Below are positions 47,797 to 62,611 of a stretch of 64,000 bases of DNA, in pieces (the first letter of the stretch is position 1; each line of letters begins with the position of its first letter). Where the stretch lies: NCBI RefSeq assembly GCF_031755915.1, contig NC_083387.1:26477001-26541000 (forward strand). The letters are read 5' to 3'. The position numbers were made by a program, and so were the translations under genes. The stretch comes from Ziziphus jujuba. Lineage: Eukaryota; Streptophyta; Magnoliopsida; Rosales; Rhamnaceae. Below the pieces are notes generated by a model. It was given only the letters and a program-made list of their open reading frames with translations. It had not been told where the DNA came from and searched no databases.

Positions 47797-50610
47797 TTAC
47801 CTTTCTTGCAACCGAGGTGTAACATCCCACATCGGTTGGAGAGGGGCACGAAGCGGTCTTTATAAGGCTGTGGATACCTCTCCCTTCAAGACGCGTTTTG
47901 ACAAAACCTTGAGACCAGGGGGGAGAGAGGGAGTGAACCCTGGGCCAAAGAGGACAATATCTTGATGCGGGTGGTACTGGGCTGTTACAGTGGTATCAGA
48001 GCCGGACCCGGATCGGTGTGCCAGCGAGGACGCTGGGCCCCAAGGGGGGAGGATTGTAACATCCCACATCGGTTGGAGAGGGGCACGAAGCGGTCTTTAT
48101 AAGGCTGTGGATACCTCTCCCTTCAAAATGTGTTTTGACAAAACCTTGAGGCCAGGGGGGAGAGAGGGAGTGAACCCTGGGCCAAAGAGGACAATATCTT
48201 GATGTGGGTGGTACTGGGCTGTTACAGTGGTATCAGAGCCGGACCCGGATCGATGTGCCAGCGAGGATGCTGGGCCCCAAGGGGGGAGGATTGTAACATC
48301 CCACATCGGTTGGAGAGGGGCACAAAGCGGTCTTTATAAGGCTGTGGATACATCTCCCTTCAAGACGCGTTTTAACAAAACCTTGAGGCCAGGGGGGAGA
48401 GAGGGAGTGAACCCTGGGCCAAAGAGGACAATATCTTGATGCGGGTGGTACTAGGCTGTTACACGAGGACAATTCCTCTTATTGTGTTGCTGTCCACGAA
48501 GTCCACATCCTCGACAAAAGTGTGATTTTGAAACTAACATCTCTTTTGGATTTTTAAATCTTTTCCCACATCCTTTTGATCGTACATGTGACGGATTATT
48601 AATACTTGAAAGCTCTTTTGTACTTCTTTTGCTAGTTGTTTCTGGCACTGTCATTCCATCACCATTCATTTCTTTAATTTTACCACGTAGCAATTCAATC
48701 TCATTCAAAATAAATTTGGTACCCTCAACTGTAAGAGATGCATCATCAATTAAATTAGAACAAGCTCGAGATAAACTTGCATGCCTAGTCACCAATGACA
48801 TATCGTCATGGTCATTCATTTCTTGACCATTGTTATCCCACACTTCACCAATTTTTGCACTTTTTGTCCATCTCCTAAGAATGTATTCGCTTGGCAAAAA
48901 TATGACTTGTTTAATTCGAAACTAGGCTAATATATATCTACATGGAATTCCATTAAAGTTAAATAGCCTACAACTACATGACACAGAATCTGAAAGTTTA
49001 TTATATTTAAGCTGTCTATTCCTTGATGAGCAACTTCCACTAGCCTTCCGTACACTATAAAACATAGACTCATCATCCTCAAACGTGCAACTTAAGAAAT
49101 ACGCAGAACTTTCAAATAACTCATCTTGAAAAATTATAAAATTTCTGTTTGTGTAAATTTTCACCATTTGAGTCTCCATTGGGCACATAGTTTTCAACTT
49201 TGGTTGCTCATTCACATCAATATGATCTGGAACTAACTCATCATGTCTTTGATGATTAATAGCTCTATTAAAACGTACAATAAAGTCCATCAATGAATTT
49301 TTGTTTGAGATGTACCTTTTGAAAAATGCATGTGAACTTTCTGCTCTTTGACTGCTCAACATTCCTGCATTGAATATATGATTAAAATAAACAGGAACCC
49401 ACTTGTTGCGGATTTCATACATTTGGCGCAACCATGTATTATCTCCCAAATTACTATTCTTCAACAACTCAGCCCAACTAGTCTCAAACTCTTCAATAGT
49501 CTTCGAGTTACAAATTATATTTTTGAACCAATGATAGTTATCCCGATAAACCATTGTATTTATCTTCTCCGCAAATTTATTCAAAATATGCCAGATACAG
49601 TATCAATGACAAGTTGATGGAAGAACTTGAGCAATGGCCTTCGTCATTACAGGATCTTGATCCGTAATAATCACCTGAGGTGCACCCCTCGACATTGCAT
49701 CCAACAATTGATTGAATAACCAAACAAAAGATTCGGTTTTTTCACCACTCAACAAAGCACATCCAAAAATAACAGTCTGACCATGATGGTTTACTCCTGC
49801 CAATGGAGCAAATATCATATCGTATTTATTCGTGTTGTAAGTTGTATCAAACACTACTACATCACCAAAGAAATGATACGATCTCCTTGCAAAAGGATCT
49901 GCCCAGAAGCATCTAACAAGCCTGCTTTCTTCATTGAGTTCATACTTAAAGTAAAAGGTTGGATTTTTTTCTTCCTCAGAAGAAAAAAATTCAATTAACA
50001 ATTCTGCATCATTATCTTTTTGTTCATCTCTCACCCTCTGTCCATAGTTCCTTATATCTTTCTCAACACATCCGATATTTTGAGGACCACCAGCTTCTAT
50101 TTCTAGCACCCTTATTTGTTGACACATTGGAATATTTGCTTCTGATAACTGTTGGCTCAAACCTCTTTTTGCAGCTGATACAACTCTATGAGATCTTAAC
50201 AAATGTATCTTGCTTGGAGTAGCAAGTGCATGGTTATGCTCTTCTACAAATTGACTAACAATCCAATTTGGTCCTGTTTGACTCTTAACCACTGTCATCT
50301 TAGCTTTGCAGCAAACTCGAACTAATCCTCGATTCCTTTCACCAGATCTTTGAACTGTATGTTTTTCTTTCTTCTGATAATGTTCATTTGTCTTTGCTTC
50401 CTTAAAACACACAAACTGTTTCCATATTAGCTCATTTGTTCCTTTTTTTCTCTTACTAGTACTCATTCTTGCACTAAATCCACATTCTCTTGCATATGCA
50501 TTGTAAAATTGAAAAGCCTCTTCAATTGTTTGAAATTCTTGTTTAACATTTGGCTTTTTTTGTTCTACAACTTGTGGAGTGTACAATTGAGTTCCAGTGT
50601 CGTCTAACAT
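47797..50610 (-). pseudogene. FAR1/FRS-type transposase, decayed
   Basis: One frame runs on the - strand from 50610 to the TRIM at 48463 and then to a TAA at 47799-47797. In order: FAR1 DNA-binding domain (EEAFQFYNAYARECGFSAR, with the later VEEHNHAL of a WRKY-like zinc fold), the MULE catalytic domain (VVFDTTYNTNKYDM, GCALLSGEKTESFVWL, VIITDQDPVM), a C-terminal FRS region, a SWIM finger and a CCHC-like tail. Premature stops: TGA at 49605-49603 within the CH/YCIWHIL block, where an Arg codon is expected and one C-to-T change would explain it, and TAG at 48924-48922. The SWIM finger reads CSCRLFNFNGIPCRY with Tyr for the final His. The TRIM splits the last codons. Non-functional. Confidence 0.9.
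47818..48463. mobile_element. TRIM with three LTRs and two 65-bp internal regions
   Basis: LTRs of exactly 172 bp at 47818-47989, 48055-48226 and 48292-48463 (TGTAACATCCCACATCGG...GGCTGTTACA) alternate with two 65-bp internal regions. Each internal region has only a primer-binding site TGGTATCAGAGCC and a purine tract AAGGGGGGAGGAT. The whole is flanked by the 5-bp duplication CGAGG (47813-47817 and 48464-48468). This is a terminal-repeat retrotransposon in miniature that has expanded by one repeat, probably by unequal recombination. By the PBS and PPT positions it reads on +. Confidence 0.95.
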
Positions 50611-50967
50611 ATTGCTGCAAGCAAATTTAGCTTATGTCATTCACATAGCTCTATGTCTATTCAAGAAATACAATGCAGAAAAATCCAAAAAGCAAAGAAA
50701 ATAACTATAGTCAAGAACCAAAACATTCACATAGAATTATATGAACCAAACTAATATGACATTAAAAATTTCGTACAGTAAATGTCACACCAATTGTCAA
50801 ATGCATATCCATGTATGTATATGACAGAATTCACAAGAAACAAGTTTTTATTTCCTACCTTTCACGTAAAAACCATACACCGTACATTTAAGATTATGAG
50901 ATTTAATGAATATTAGATTTCAAATAACATGCATGGCTGGTGAATTTCAATTTAATCTTCATAGTTA
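50611..50967. other. Upstream flank of FAR1 relic
   Basis: Likely promoter or 5' UTR and intron of the transposase gene. No coding frame seen. Confidence 0.4.
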
Positions 50968-51943
50968 AACTGAAAACATAACCAGCAACACCAGGACCAA
51001 ATCATTAAACTAGCTCCTCAAATGAAGGGCCTAGAACATAATACAAATACAGAAACACCTAAATTTCTATATACTATTGTCCAACTTAACAGCAATCACT
51101 TCACATTATAAAATGACCTATATTCAAAATCAACAAGGAGCTTATACCCATCGCATAGACCATTTGCCCACAAATCTCTGTACTTGAACTGTTATACTCA
51201 CAAAAATGGAAAAACAACCGTACAATAAATGCATCAATTATATTCACAGCAATTATCAAACATTCTTTTGCATTCATGTATAATCCGGCATTATTTTGCA
51301 CCAAGCAAGATGCAGAAGACTATTTTGTTCAACACAAGACTACAACAATAAGCAGCAATGCAGCTCAAAAAAAATTGTTGCAACAGCACCGCTAATGTGA
51401 AGACAAGCAGAATGCAAACCACATGGTCCCCATGATTAGATTTGATATTTGAAGAATTGCTAGGTCATAAAAAAGAATTTTCATAAAATTCCATGCAGAA
51501 AAAATTTATAAACGTCCCTCATTACATTACTAACAAGAGATGCACAATATTTGAATGCAGTTGAGACGCCCAACCTACAGGACAGAAAAACTTTTATGCA
51601 GTTCCATATCCCAATTACTTAGAACAGAAATACAGTAATGCATCATACCTGGACAAATTTATAAAACCAACTCTAGTATAGTCTTATTAAAATTACAATC
51701 AGAAAATAAAATATAGCAGAGGTGATACCCAAAAATCGCAGAATGAGAGAGGAAGAGAAGGAACGAACCTGAAAGCGGCTGTGTTGCTGGAGGTGCGGGG
51801 TGGCTGCTGGAGGTGTTGGGCAGCAGAGAGGAGCACGCTGGCTGCAGAGAAGAACGAGAGTGAGCTTGAGCTGCTGCTGGTTTAGGGATTCTGGATCTGG
51901 AACTGGAGGTGCGGGAGCTTCTCTTCTCTGCAGTTTCGTGTTC

Positions 51944-51976
<33 letters not shown>

Positions 51977-52132
51977 AAAATAGGTGCCACGCTCCGTTTC
52001 ATTTAACCCATGCAAAGCAACAGCAAGTTTTTTTTTTTTCAAAATAAATGTACAGTGCAAATCAAATTGGAGTTAAGAGTAACGACATCTCACTCCATAC
52101 CGTATGAGAAATCTCACTTCATAGCAATTCTC
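50968..52132 (-). repeat. Right long inverted arm of FAR1-type MULE
   Basis: Reverse complement of the left arm at 41415-42828, ending AGCAATTCTC before (TA)n. Confidence 0.85.
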
Positions 52133-52409
52133 TATATATATATATATATATATATTATCTTTTTTAGGAATATATCCTAGTTTTTCTCCTTTGTTTCTCC
52201 ACCTGTCACCATATGTTGCCTTAAGCTTCTTCTGGTTGCCACGTGCTTCCCGTTGTATGTAATAAGCTTCTCTACAGCTGTCATGAGATTGATTCGGATG
52301 AATAATATGGATTTGAGCTTGTGGTGTTGGGTTTTTGGATTCATTGTAGTGGGCTTTTGATAGGTGGGTCCAAACTTACCTCACGGGTAAATTTTGTCAA
52401 ATAGGTACA
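52133..52409. other. Spacer between MULE and DC1-family relic
   Basis: (TA)n tract followed by about 230 bp without a gene. Confidence 0.5.
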
Positions 52410-53068
52410 TCAACGGAAGGGATTGGTCTTATAGTAAATTTCGGCGAAATAAAAAATAAGCCAATGGAAAAAAAAAATTAAAAAAAAAAAAAAGAAGAAA
52501 CTATAACATTTTATAACAAGCACCCTACATGTCATACACATGTCATCTTGTTCTTGACCTTCTTGTTCTGCTTGTTCATGTCGTTCTTGTTCTGCAACTT
52601 TAGTTAAATTTGTGACTCCTCCTCCTCCTCCTCCTAGATCTTTTCTTTTTTCGATAAAGGGGTTTTTGGCACCCGTTCTTTGACCTTTAACCCCTTGTTT
52701 TTTCCCAGTTAATGAATTCATTGCAGAATGTGCCCACAGGTAGCCCTTGTCTCCATCTTTCCCTATCTCTTTGAGTTCCTCTATATCTTCTTCGTCAACC
52801 TTTGGATCCTTAGAATAATTCACGACGACAAAATCTTTTTCTGCTACTAAAAGGATAATATGTAACAACCTTTTCGGGTTGGACAGTCCTTCTGATATGT
52901 TATTTTTACTTCCTCTTTTTCTTCTTCTTCTTCTTCCTCTTTTGGTCCTTCAATTGTTCTTTTATTCTCTAGCACCACATTGTTACGGTGAACCATTTCT
53001 GTAACCAACTTTTGTCCCACAATCCGAAGGTCTACATCTCCATGGTTATTTTGTAGTACACGTACAAC
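52410..53068 (-). pseudogene. DC1-family exon-2 relic (copy C)
   Basis: Starts after a CAG acceptor at the same position as in copies A and B and reads VVRVLQNNHGDVDLRIVGQ, clearly homologous to their second exon. The frame shifts at about 52860 (first frame ends RKGCYILSF, second resumes MLHIILLVAEKDF), and the sequence then departs into an unrelated Glu/Gln-rich and poly-Phe tail. The PTRWSK and LLGDWY blocks are missing. No DC1 exon is found upstream, so this is a truncated, dead duplicate. Confidence 0.8.
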
Positions 53069-53472
53069 CTGGATAATATAAATGAAATGTTTTAAATATA
53101 TGTATATATATATATATATATAGCAGGACAAAAATGTGGAGTGATTCTCCCGAAATATTAAAGAAAATTCTAGCATGACTGTAATGAGAAAAAAAGTTGA
53201 TTATAACACCAATTACTCTGATGGAATTTAATATGGATTACACTATATCACTTAACATGTTGTAGAGATAAATTTTTTTTTATAACATATTATATAATAT
53301 TGAAGTTCACACCAATTTTATAAAAGTATTCTGATGAGTGATAAATTATATATTGATGAAGAAGGAAAGATGTCAAATACACCATCCACTACATTGCTGT
53401 CATGAATCATCCTGACAGCAATGTTTGTTGCATATTTTTTTCTTATTTGATTGGACAATAAATAGTCTAGTC
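53069..53472. other. Spacer, no gene seen
   Basis: AT-rich. Ends with TAGTC (53468-53472), the left duplication of the LTR element. Confidence 0.5.
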
Positions 53473-55091
53473 TGTTGGGGGAGAAAATAAATTAATTCTA
53501 CTATACTAATAATTTATACAAGCAAATACATTGATATAATATAAAATACTCATACACATGCAGCAGGACCCACACACATAATTAAGACTCAACACATAAA
53601 CACAACTCTTAACATTTATTGACACATGAAAGCTCTCTCTTTCTAAGAGCTTACTCTACTCAATTGAGTAGCTCTTTCATTCACACCAACCAAGAGCCTC
53701 CTTGGAGCTCACTTGTGTAGCTCACCAAGCAAGGAAGCCAAAGCTTCCTTTTATACTTGACAAAGTCGGTTGCTTTGGCGTTCTCAAAGCTTCTAGACTT
53801 CTCCACTATGTCCTTGCTCTCATCCCCAATTTTAGATATTTTTTTCACAAATTCCAATGCTCAACTTCCAACCAAGTATATCAAATATACTAGTTAATTC
53901 TAGAATCTTCTAAGTCAATATTGATCCTTCAATTCTCCCCCTCAATATTGACTTCCCATTCTTTCTTTTCTTCTTGAGTGCTGAAAAATTATCACATTCT
54001 TCCTTTGGTGTCTTGGCATCTCCAGTAGGCTTCGAAATTATCTCCTCCATGGTAGTCTTAATTACCAACATGCCTTACTAGCTTTGATCTTCCACTTCAT
54101 CAAAGCAGCGACATTCACCAGCGACATAATCTTGTCGCCTCCAACGATCTCCCAGAAATTCTATCCCTGCAACGACCACATATATTGTAATCTATGCTAT
54201 TGAGCTTCCACATACCTTCTATCTTTTGAAGGTCATTCATCGTGGTTTGGTGGTCCGCTCACGCACCAAACAAGCTTGGTCCCAAACAGCAAGCTCCACA
54301 ATCCCAGATTGTGCACGATCATACGAAGCTCCACCAACAACGATTCTTGACCACCTCTTGCCACTACAGTCCTAGACTGCCTCCATGCATCACCGCGATC
54401 CCTGATTGCCTCACAACTTTATGGTCCTTGACCATCCTCTGGCACTTGTGGTCTCTAACCGTTCACCATACGGTCTTTGACCGTTTCCTCCAATATTGTG
54501 GTCACCAATGCTCATGCCTTGATCCCTAACAAACTCTTACATACCACTCTTTTATACCAAGCAAGACACCAAAACTTACCAAACCCATTAAACTATTATC
54601 CTATTGAATCTTACCCCGCTCTGATACCAAATTGTTGGGGGAGAAAATAAATTAATTCTACTATACTAATAATTTATACAAGCAAATACATTGATATAAT
54701 ATAAAATACTCATACACATGCAGCAGGACCCACACACATAATTAAGACTCAACACATAAACACAACTCTTAACATTTATTGACACATGAAAGCTCTCTCT
54801 TTCTAAGAGCTTACTCTACTCAATTGAGTAGCTCTTTCATTCACACCAACCAAGAGCCTCCTTGGAGCTCACTTGTGTAGCTCACCAAGCAAGGAAGCCA
54901 AAGCTTCCTTTTATACTTGACAAAGTCGGTTGCTTTGGCGTTCTCAAAGCTTCTAGACTTCTCCACTATGTCCTTGCTCTCATCCCCAATTTTAGATATT
55001 TTTTTCACAAATTCCAATGCTCAACTTCCAACCAAGTATATCAAATATACTAGTTAATTCTAGAATCTTCTAAGTCAATATTGATCCTTCA
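53473..55091 (-). mobile_element. Young 1.6-kb non-autonomous LTR retrotransposon
   Basis: Two 459-bp LTRs (53473-53931 and 54633-55091, constant offset 1160) appear identical by eye and begin and end TG...CA. Flanking duplication TAGTC (53468-53472 and 55092-55096). On the - strand a primer-binding site TGGTATCAGAGC follows the LTR at 54633 after three bases, and a purine tract GAGGGGGAGAAT precedes the other LTR, so transcription is on -. The 701-bp interior has no gag or pol; a 95-codon + frame at 54242-54529 is not recognised. Mobilised in trans by an unknown partner. Confidence 0.93.
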
Positions 55092-56953
<1,862 letters not shown>

Positions 56954-59795
56954 ATAATAATTTCATGTATTTAAGTTATTAATATATTTAAGTTAATATA
57001 ATAAAGGATTATATATATATTCGGTTAGTTTTAATAATTTATTGTTTTTGGAATTGTTCTTTTTTTTTTGTACTTTTTTTTTTAGTTTTTTTTTCAATAT
57101 TTTAATTTTTTGCATTTGGGTGGTTGAAATGGATAGCCCGTTATCTTACCGTATTAAAATACCGGCATCTAAGCGGATCTAGTGGGCCGGTTGGACGTGG
57201 ACCTCCAAAAATTTGAAGAGCTTCCATTTACGAATAATATGTTTGAACATTTTTACTAAAAGAAGAAAATTTCTTGGGCCTCAAAATAAATACCATATCG
57301 TACCAAATATAATATATGACCCTTCTAGTTAATTTCATCTTTAGCCAATCAAATAAATATTTATTAGTGAAAATTAAATAAAATATAATGATTAGTTTGA
57401 TATTTTTATAATTGTATATGCACAAATAAATAAGATATTTATCCCAATTTTTCATTATTTTGTATTATATGATTGATTTTTTATTTCAAATAATATATAT
57501 CTGATTTAAACTTTTCTTAATCCAATCTATCAATAAAATAAACAACTAAAATTTTATTTGCTCATTGTATAGCTCAGCATGCTTGGGTTGAAATCTTTTC
57601 AATCTTGGCTCGAAGATGGTCCTCAATGGCTTCAACACATTCTTCAGGCTGATGACTGTAATCATGTTTCTTTGATTTAATAAAATTTTTCTGAGTTTCT
57701 TTTCAAAAATATATATATATATATATATATATTGGCGGCTCAAAAAAAACAAAAAAAAAAACTTTTGTTAATCCATTTCATATTTGTTTGATTTTAAGTT
57801 TGCAATTAACACTAGCATGAATAGCCCTAAAATTTTTATTTAACACAACATTGAGTGTGAAGACTAATTTTGCCATATGACAGGAGAATTTTCTCCCTGT
57901 AGACCATTAATTATATAAATATACAAACGATTATAATATAATTTGGAGTTTGTAGGAAATAGGAATACTATAATATTTTTATCTTCTTTTTTTTTTCTTT
58001 TTCTTTTTTTCTTTTTGGCATCTATTTGAAATGGACCCTTATTGATCTCAAATGAAAATTACATTTTCCAAACTAACTGAAACAGCATAAGAGTAAAGGG
58101 TGGATCTTATTATAATTTACCCAAATCTCTTGACTATGCCGAAAGTTTGTGTTCTTGATTAAAAATTAGGCTATCTCGTCCATTATGACAAAAATCATAT
58201 ATTTCTATATATAAATATATATTAAAACTAAGGGTGTTATAATAAATTAAACTTATTTTGAATAAAATGAATGTGTATGCAGTTAATTAATATATAATTC
58301 ATAGATATACATGATAAATTATATATAGGTGCATCCTATAACCTATCATAGCCGATGGGTTTTATGAAATTGATTGGGCCAACATTACCGTGTCGGTGGG
58401 TGCCCACCCACACCATGTATGGCATGTATGGTAGTTCTATATATACCCATATTATTATTATTATTAATTTTTTTAAGATAAAAAATACAGTTAAAATTTT
58501 TTTTTAATAAATTATCTAAATACAAATTATCTATTTTTTTTTGTTTTCTATATGATTTAAATTTATATTTTCATGAACACAAATAGAAATACTAAGCTAA
58601 CCTATTTTGTCATATACAGTTTAAATCTTAAATGTTTTTTTTTTTGGTTAATAATGTTGTTTATTATTATAGCACACCAATTTATGCTTGCGGCTGAATC
58701 TGCAACGAAGACGAGATATTCTTGGTGCCATGGACGATATTACCATCTAGGTATCCTTTAACTCCATCGCTCAATTGGACCTCTATTGCTTCACAAAAGA
58801 ACAAAAATAAAAAATAAAAAATTATTGGACGAATTAATTTATTGCAGATTTTTTGATAATTAAATAATTAGCTCACCTGCTGAAATCTCGAAGTAGATGA
58901 AGAGTAGTACAAGAAAGACATTGATTTTGAGTCGGCCATTTTTGTTTCTTAAACGAAGGATTGAATTAATCCAACGGAAGAATCCCAAGAAAATTTTTCA
59001 TTTTACCTTCTTTTTTTTTTTTTTCTTTTTTTGAATTTTGTATGGGTGGAAACTTCAATAGTTGGGTGATATATATTAAGATTGGAAAACGGAGATAGAC
59101 CCCCAATTTAAATTTAAATTTATATTTTAACCATCAAGTTTAATTTTGGCTCATTAGCCAAAAAAGAAAAAAAGAAAAATAATTTGGCTCAAACTGCTTA
59201 TGAAATCGTACTTTTTACTGACCAGTTTTGTTAATTAAAAATTTAGTGAAAGGAAATTTCCTTAATGACTGAACAAGTGGCATTAGAAAATGTACTTAAG
59301 ATCTTGATTCGGTAAGAGCGACCACACCTTCAAACTTTTTGCCCCTAGATGGACCATTTCAAAAGTTTCTAATTTGCTTGCGTAAAAGACGATAAAACAA
59401 CAGCACACAACATGTGCTCTAGCAAAGATTGCAATATAGGCTGCTCCCGTTTGCTGGCTGCATTTGACTTTTTAAACAAAATCACATCGAAATATATAGC
59501 TTACAGTACGAACCATGGAAATTTGACACATAGATTAAATTTGATATCATGCATACACAACAAAATTTTACCTTAATCATGTTAAAAATCATATTAATAT
59601 GTCAAATGTTAAAGATGTCATCTCAATTATTAATTTAAAATTAAAAATATAGATAGTAAGATGACCCTTATCACATATCACATATCACATATTGTAAATG
59701 TATGATTTCTAGCCTAAGGTAGGAACATGTTCTCATCACACCAAAACTAACTTGCCTATAATATATGTCCACAAGCAATTATATATTATATTACA
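56954..59795. other. Intergenic, no gene seen
   Basis: AT-rich with (TA)n runs (for example 57707-57731) and poly(T). Short frames lack recognisable motifs. Confidence 0.55.
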
Positions 59796-62547
59796 TTAAG
59801 ACAGACAATCAGTTACGTATTTCCACTTCAATTTTGTGGCCTTCATCATACAATCTTTCACTAAGTCATCTTTTATCTCCAAGCTCGAATCTATTTTACC
59901 AGTCACATGTCTTTCATACTCTTCAAGTTCTGCTTGAAGACCAAAATAAGCACGAGTGACTTGTTCTAGACCATAATTGATAAAGTCGACTTTAAAGCCC
60001 TTAGATTTCACAAATTGCATGCAAGCATACCAATCTCCGAGAAGATCTTCAGTCAAATCGATTACCATTGTTCTTGACATGTTGTATAAGAGTCGACAAA
60101 CAAGGAAAAAAATGAAACACTTAAATGATAGACTCAACTTATTATTGTCACCACCACTAATATCTCCATGATTATCAAGCAGATCTTTAAGAACATAGGC
60201 TAAGTTCCAAGTTATCACATAACCTCCAACCTTCACAGTTTTCAACCTCAACTCATTCGATGTTATTTTACTCCACCTCGTTGGATGATTGAAATTCTTG
60301 AGCCTGCGGACGAGCTCTTCAAAAGTATAAGACGAAAATTGATCTTGGATGCTTTCTCTGGTTTGTTCTTCTTGATTTCCACTTTTGGTTAAGTTGTTTT
60401 TTGGGTCAAAATTAATGTATTTTTTTCTTTGATCAGTTAAACATCTAATTATCAACAAAATACCTAAGTGATCCATCAAATCATCATTGCCTTCCTTATC
60501 TGCTTCCTCTAATTCTTCCAGTGCATTAAAATTCAAATGATTATTTAAATCTATACCTTGTTCTTGCCCTGTCAACAAGATCAACATTTCCAATGTGAGA
60601 AAGATTACCTCTTCCTGTTCCAATCCTTCATTGTTTATTCGTTTCTCAACCTGTTTTAGAATATGTTCTGGTTTTACAACCGATATCCTTTGTCCGACAA
60701 TCCGAAGCTCAACATCTTTACAGTCTCCCTGTAGTATACGTACAACCTGAATCACATAGATGAATTCTTATGAAGAACATACATACCAATTAAAGTTTAA
60801 CATTGATTTCCTATACACTATTCAATTTGTTTGTTACATATATATCTATTATGTCTTCCTTAATTATTAATATTAAACAATTATTTATTGGAGTCTCTCC
60901 TGCATGCCTGATCTTGATCTAAAGCAAATTGATCAAGAAAATAATAAGCGCTTAATGAACAGTCTAATGGCATGTAAACTAAATATATTTAATCAATTCT
61001 AAATCTCAAGACTTTATTTTACAATTAATGGGCTTTGTGTATTTATTCTACTTTTAATGCAGGGTGACGATTAAGTACCAAATGTTATGGCTAAAAAAAT
61101 TAAAAGAAAAGCAAAATTATCAATTTGTTAGTATAAGCAAACAACAAAGAAAATGTGTATTGTGGAATAATTATAAACATATATACTTACCTCAGAAATC
61201 ACACAGTAGACATGGGAGATAAATTTGCATTCTTCACAGTAATACACACAAATTCGCGGATCTCTTTCGGTTTCACAAACGTCACAGTAATATTCACCAG
61301 TATCATCTTCGACGAGTGAATCAACAAGTGTAAGAGGATGAATATGACAATTATGTTTAATAACACATGGTAAGAGACCACAAAGCAAATGAACCTCGAA
61401 GTTACAATTTTGACAACAAAATATGTAACGTTCAGTATGAGCAAGTTCATTACAGGCAACCAATTGCTTACAATAGGTATAACAGGCATTGCATCTGGTT
61501 TTTTCATCTTCATTTCTTTTCCTCTTAAGACATAGGAGGTGATCATGAGTTGGATACATTAGAGTTGGTTTAAGATGGATAGGTTCAGGCAACAACTCAA
61601 TGCATGATTTGTGAAAGAAATACCTGCAAATGTTGCAAGTATATGCTTGCCTCAACAATGGTAGCTCACATATATAGCACTTAACTTCTTTACCATGCTT
61701 GATCTCGACATGTTTCATTGGTTGCTTATGACAAAGATGTTGACCCTTCTCTTTGCTTTCGAATGCCACGGTGGGGCTCTTCAGAGCACAATAAATATCT
61801 ATGCTGAAATTGCACAGATCACATGAATAAGACCAATTTTCATAATGACTAGAACACATAGCACACCTATAATTTTTATCTATAGGCTGTAGAGTGAGAG
61901 GGTGGTCTGAATGGGAAGGGTGGTTGAGCTGGTCGAAAGAAGGAACAGCACATAAATAATTGTTACGAAATTGGGAGAAAAACAAATAGCAACGGAAACA
62001 AAGAAAGCGAAGAACAAACACACAATTAACGTGGAAACCCTTGACGGGAAAAACCACGGACAGGGAGAAGCAAATCCAATATCGAAAGATTGGTACAAAA
62101 GGTGAGCCGAATTGTGCGATACCTTAAAACCCTAATTACAGTCGAAAACTAAATATATATAGTACAGAAGAAACCCTAAAATTGAACAGGTCCGTACCGC
62201 GGGGGCGCTGCCCCCGCACCCCCGTCGGGCTCAATGGTGGGCTACGATCTCGGGCCTATCGGCCCGAGATCTCTGCTTCCACCACAAAGTCCCAAATTTT
62301 TCTCCAAAATTAGTTTCCCCAAAATGAGTCGCACCGCAAGTTTTTCGGGTCGGATCAACAAGAATTCGGGTCACTAACTCTAACAATAATGAAGGTAATA
62401 GTTGCACTTCAAACAGGCATAGTAAAATCCTATTTTGATCATTTCAGAGCATTTGTGGCAGAGGATGGTTGCTTGGTGTTCATCTCCATTATGCCCTGTT
62501 TCAGTGAAGACCAAAGGATGATCATGACTAGAATGTTGTATCTCCAT
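59796..62547 (-). pseudogene. DC1 zinc-finger protein, copy B, split by solo LTR
   Basis: Exon 1 62547-61191 (interrupted by the LTR 61961-62385) and exon 2 60746-59796, same phase-0 junction as copy A. Without the LTR and one duplication, exon 1 is 927 bp (309 codons) and the protein would be about 625 residues. DC1 motifs include CLKCNYYLHY, CDLCNFSIDIYC, CNICRYFFHKSC and CEECKFISHVYC; copy B has about one DC1 unit fewer than A. Exon 2 keeps PTRWSKITSNELRL, HGDISGGDN, LLGDWYACM and KSKGFKVDFI but lacks A's final coiled coil. The only visible damage is the LTR, which brings in a stop just after CNYYLHY; splicing around it cannot be excluded. Confidence 0.82.
61961..62385 (-). mobile_element. 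Copia-like solo LTR (425 bp) in DC1 copy B exon 1
   Basis: On + it runs TGTTACGAAATTGG...AACTCTAACA, flanked by the 5-bp duplication ATAAT (61956-61960 and 62386-62390). The block GGAAACCCTTGACGGGAAAA is typical of plant copia LTRs, whose sense would be -. Two strong GC-rich hairpins lie at 62199-62217 and 62246-62271. Confidence 0.9.
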
Positions 62548-62611
62548 TTTTTTCTTTTTTTCTTTTTTTCTTTTTTTCTTTTTTTCTTTTTTTCTTTTTT
62601 TCTTTTTTTTC
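62548..62611 (+). repeat. (TTTTTTTC)n tract before DC1 copy B
   Basis: About eight copies of an 8-bp unit directly upstream of the ATG on the - strand, so it would form the 5' leader as GAAAAAAA repeats. Confidence 0.9.

Larger units (their letters stand above)
41415..52132. mobile_element. 10.7-kb FAR1-type Mutator-like element with long arms
   Basis: The ends are inverted copies starting GAGAATTGCTATGAAGTGAG; the left arm runs to about 42828 and the right arm from about 50968, with internal indels (the left arm has about 380 extra bp near 41822-42195). The element sits inside a (TA)n tract, so the target duplication cannot be defined exactly. It encodes a FAR1-type transposase on -, contains a GRF zinc-finger relic on +, and has been invaded by a 2.87-kb solo LTR and a TRIM. 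Long terminal repeats over 1 kb are typical of some FAR1/Jittery-like MULEs. Confidence 0.85.

Noticed and set aside
54242..54529. 95-codon frame in the young LTR element
   Set aside because: On the strand opposite to element transcription, with no gag or pol similarity.
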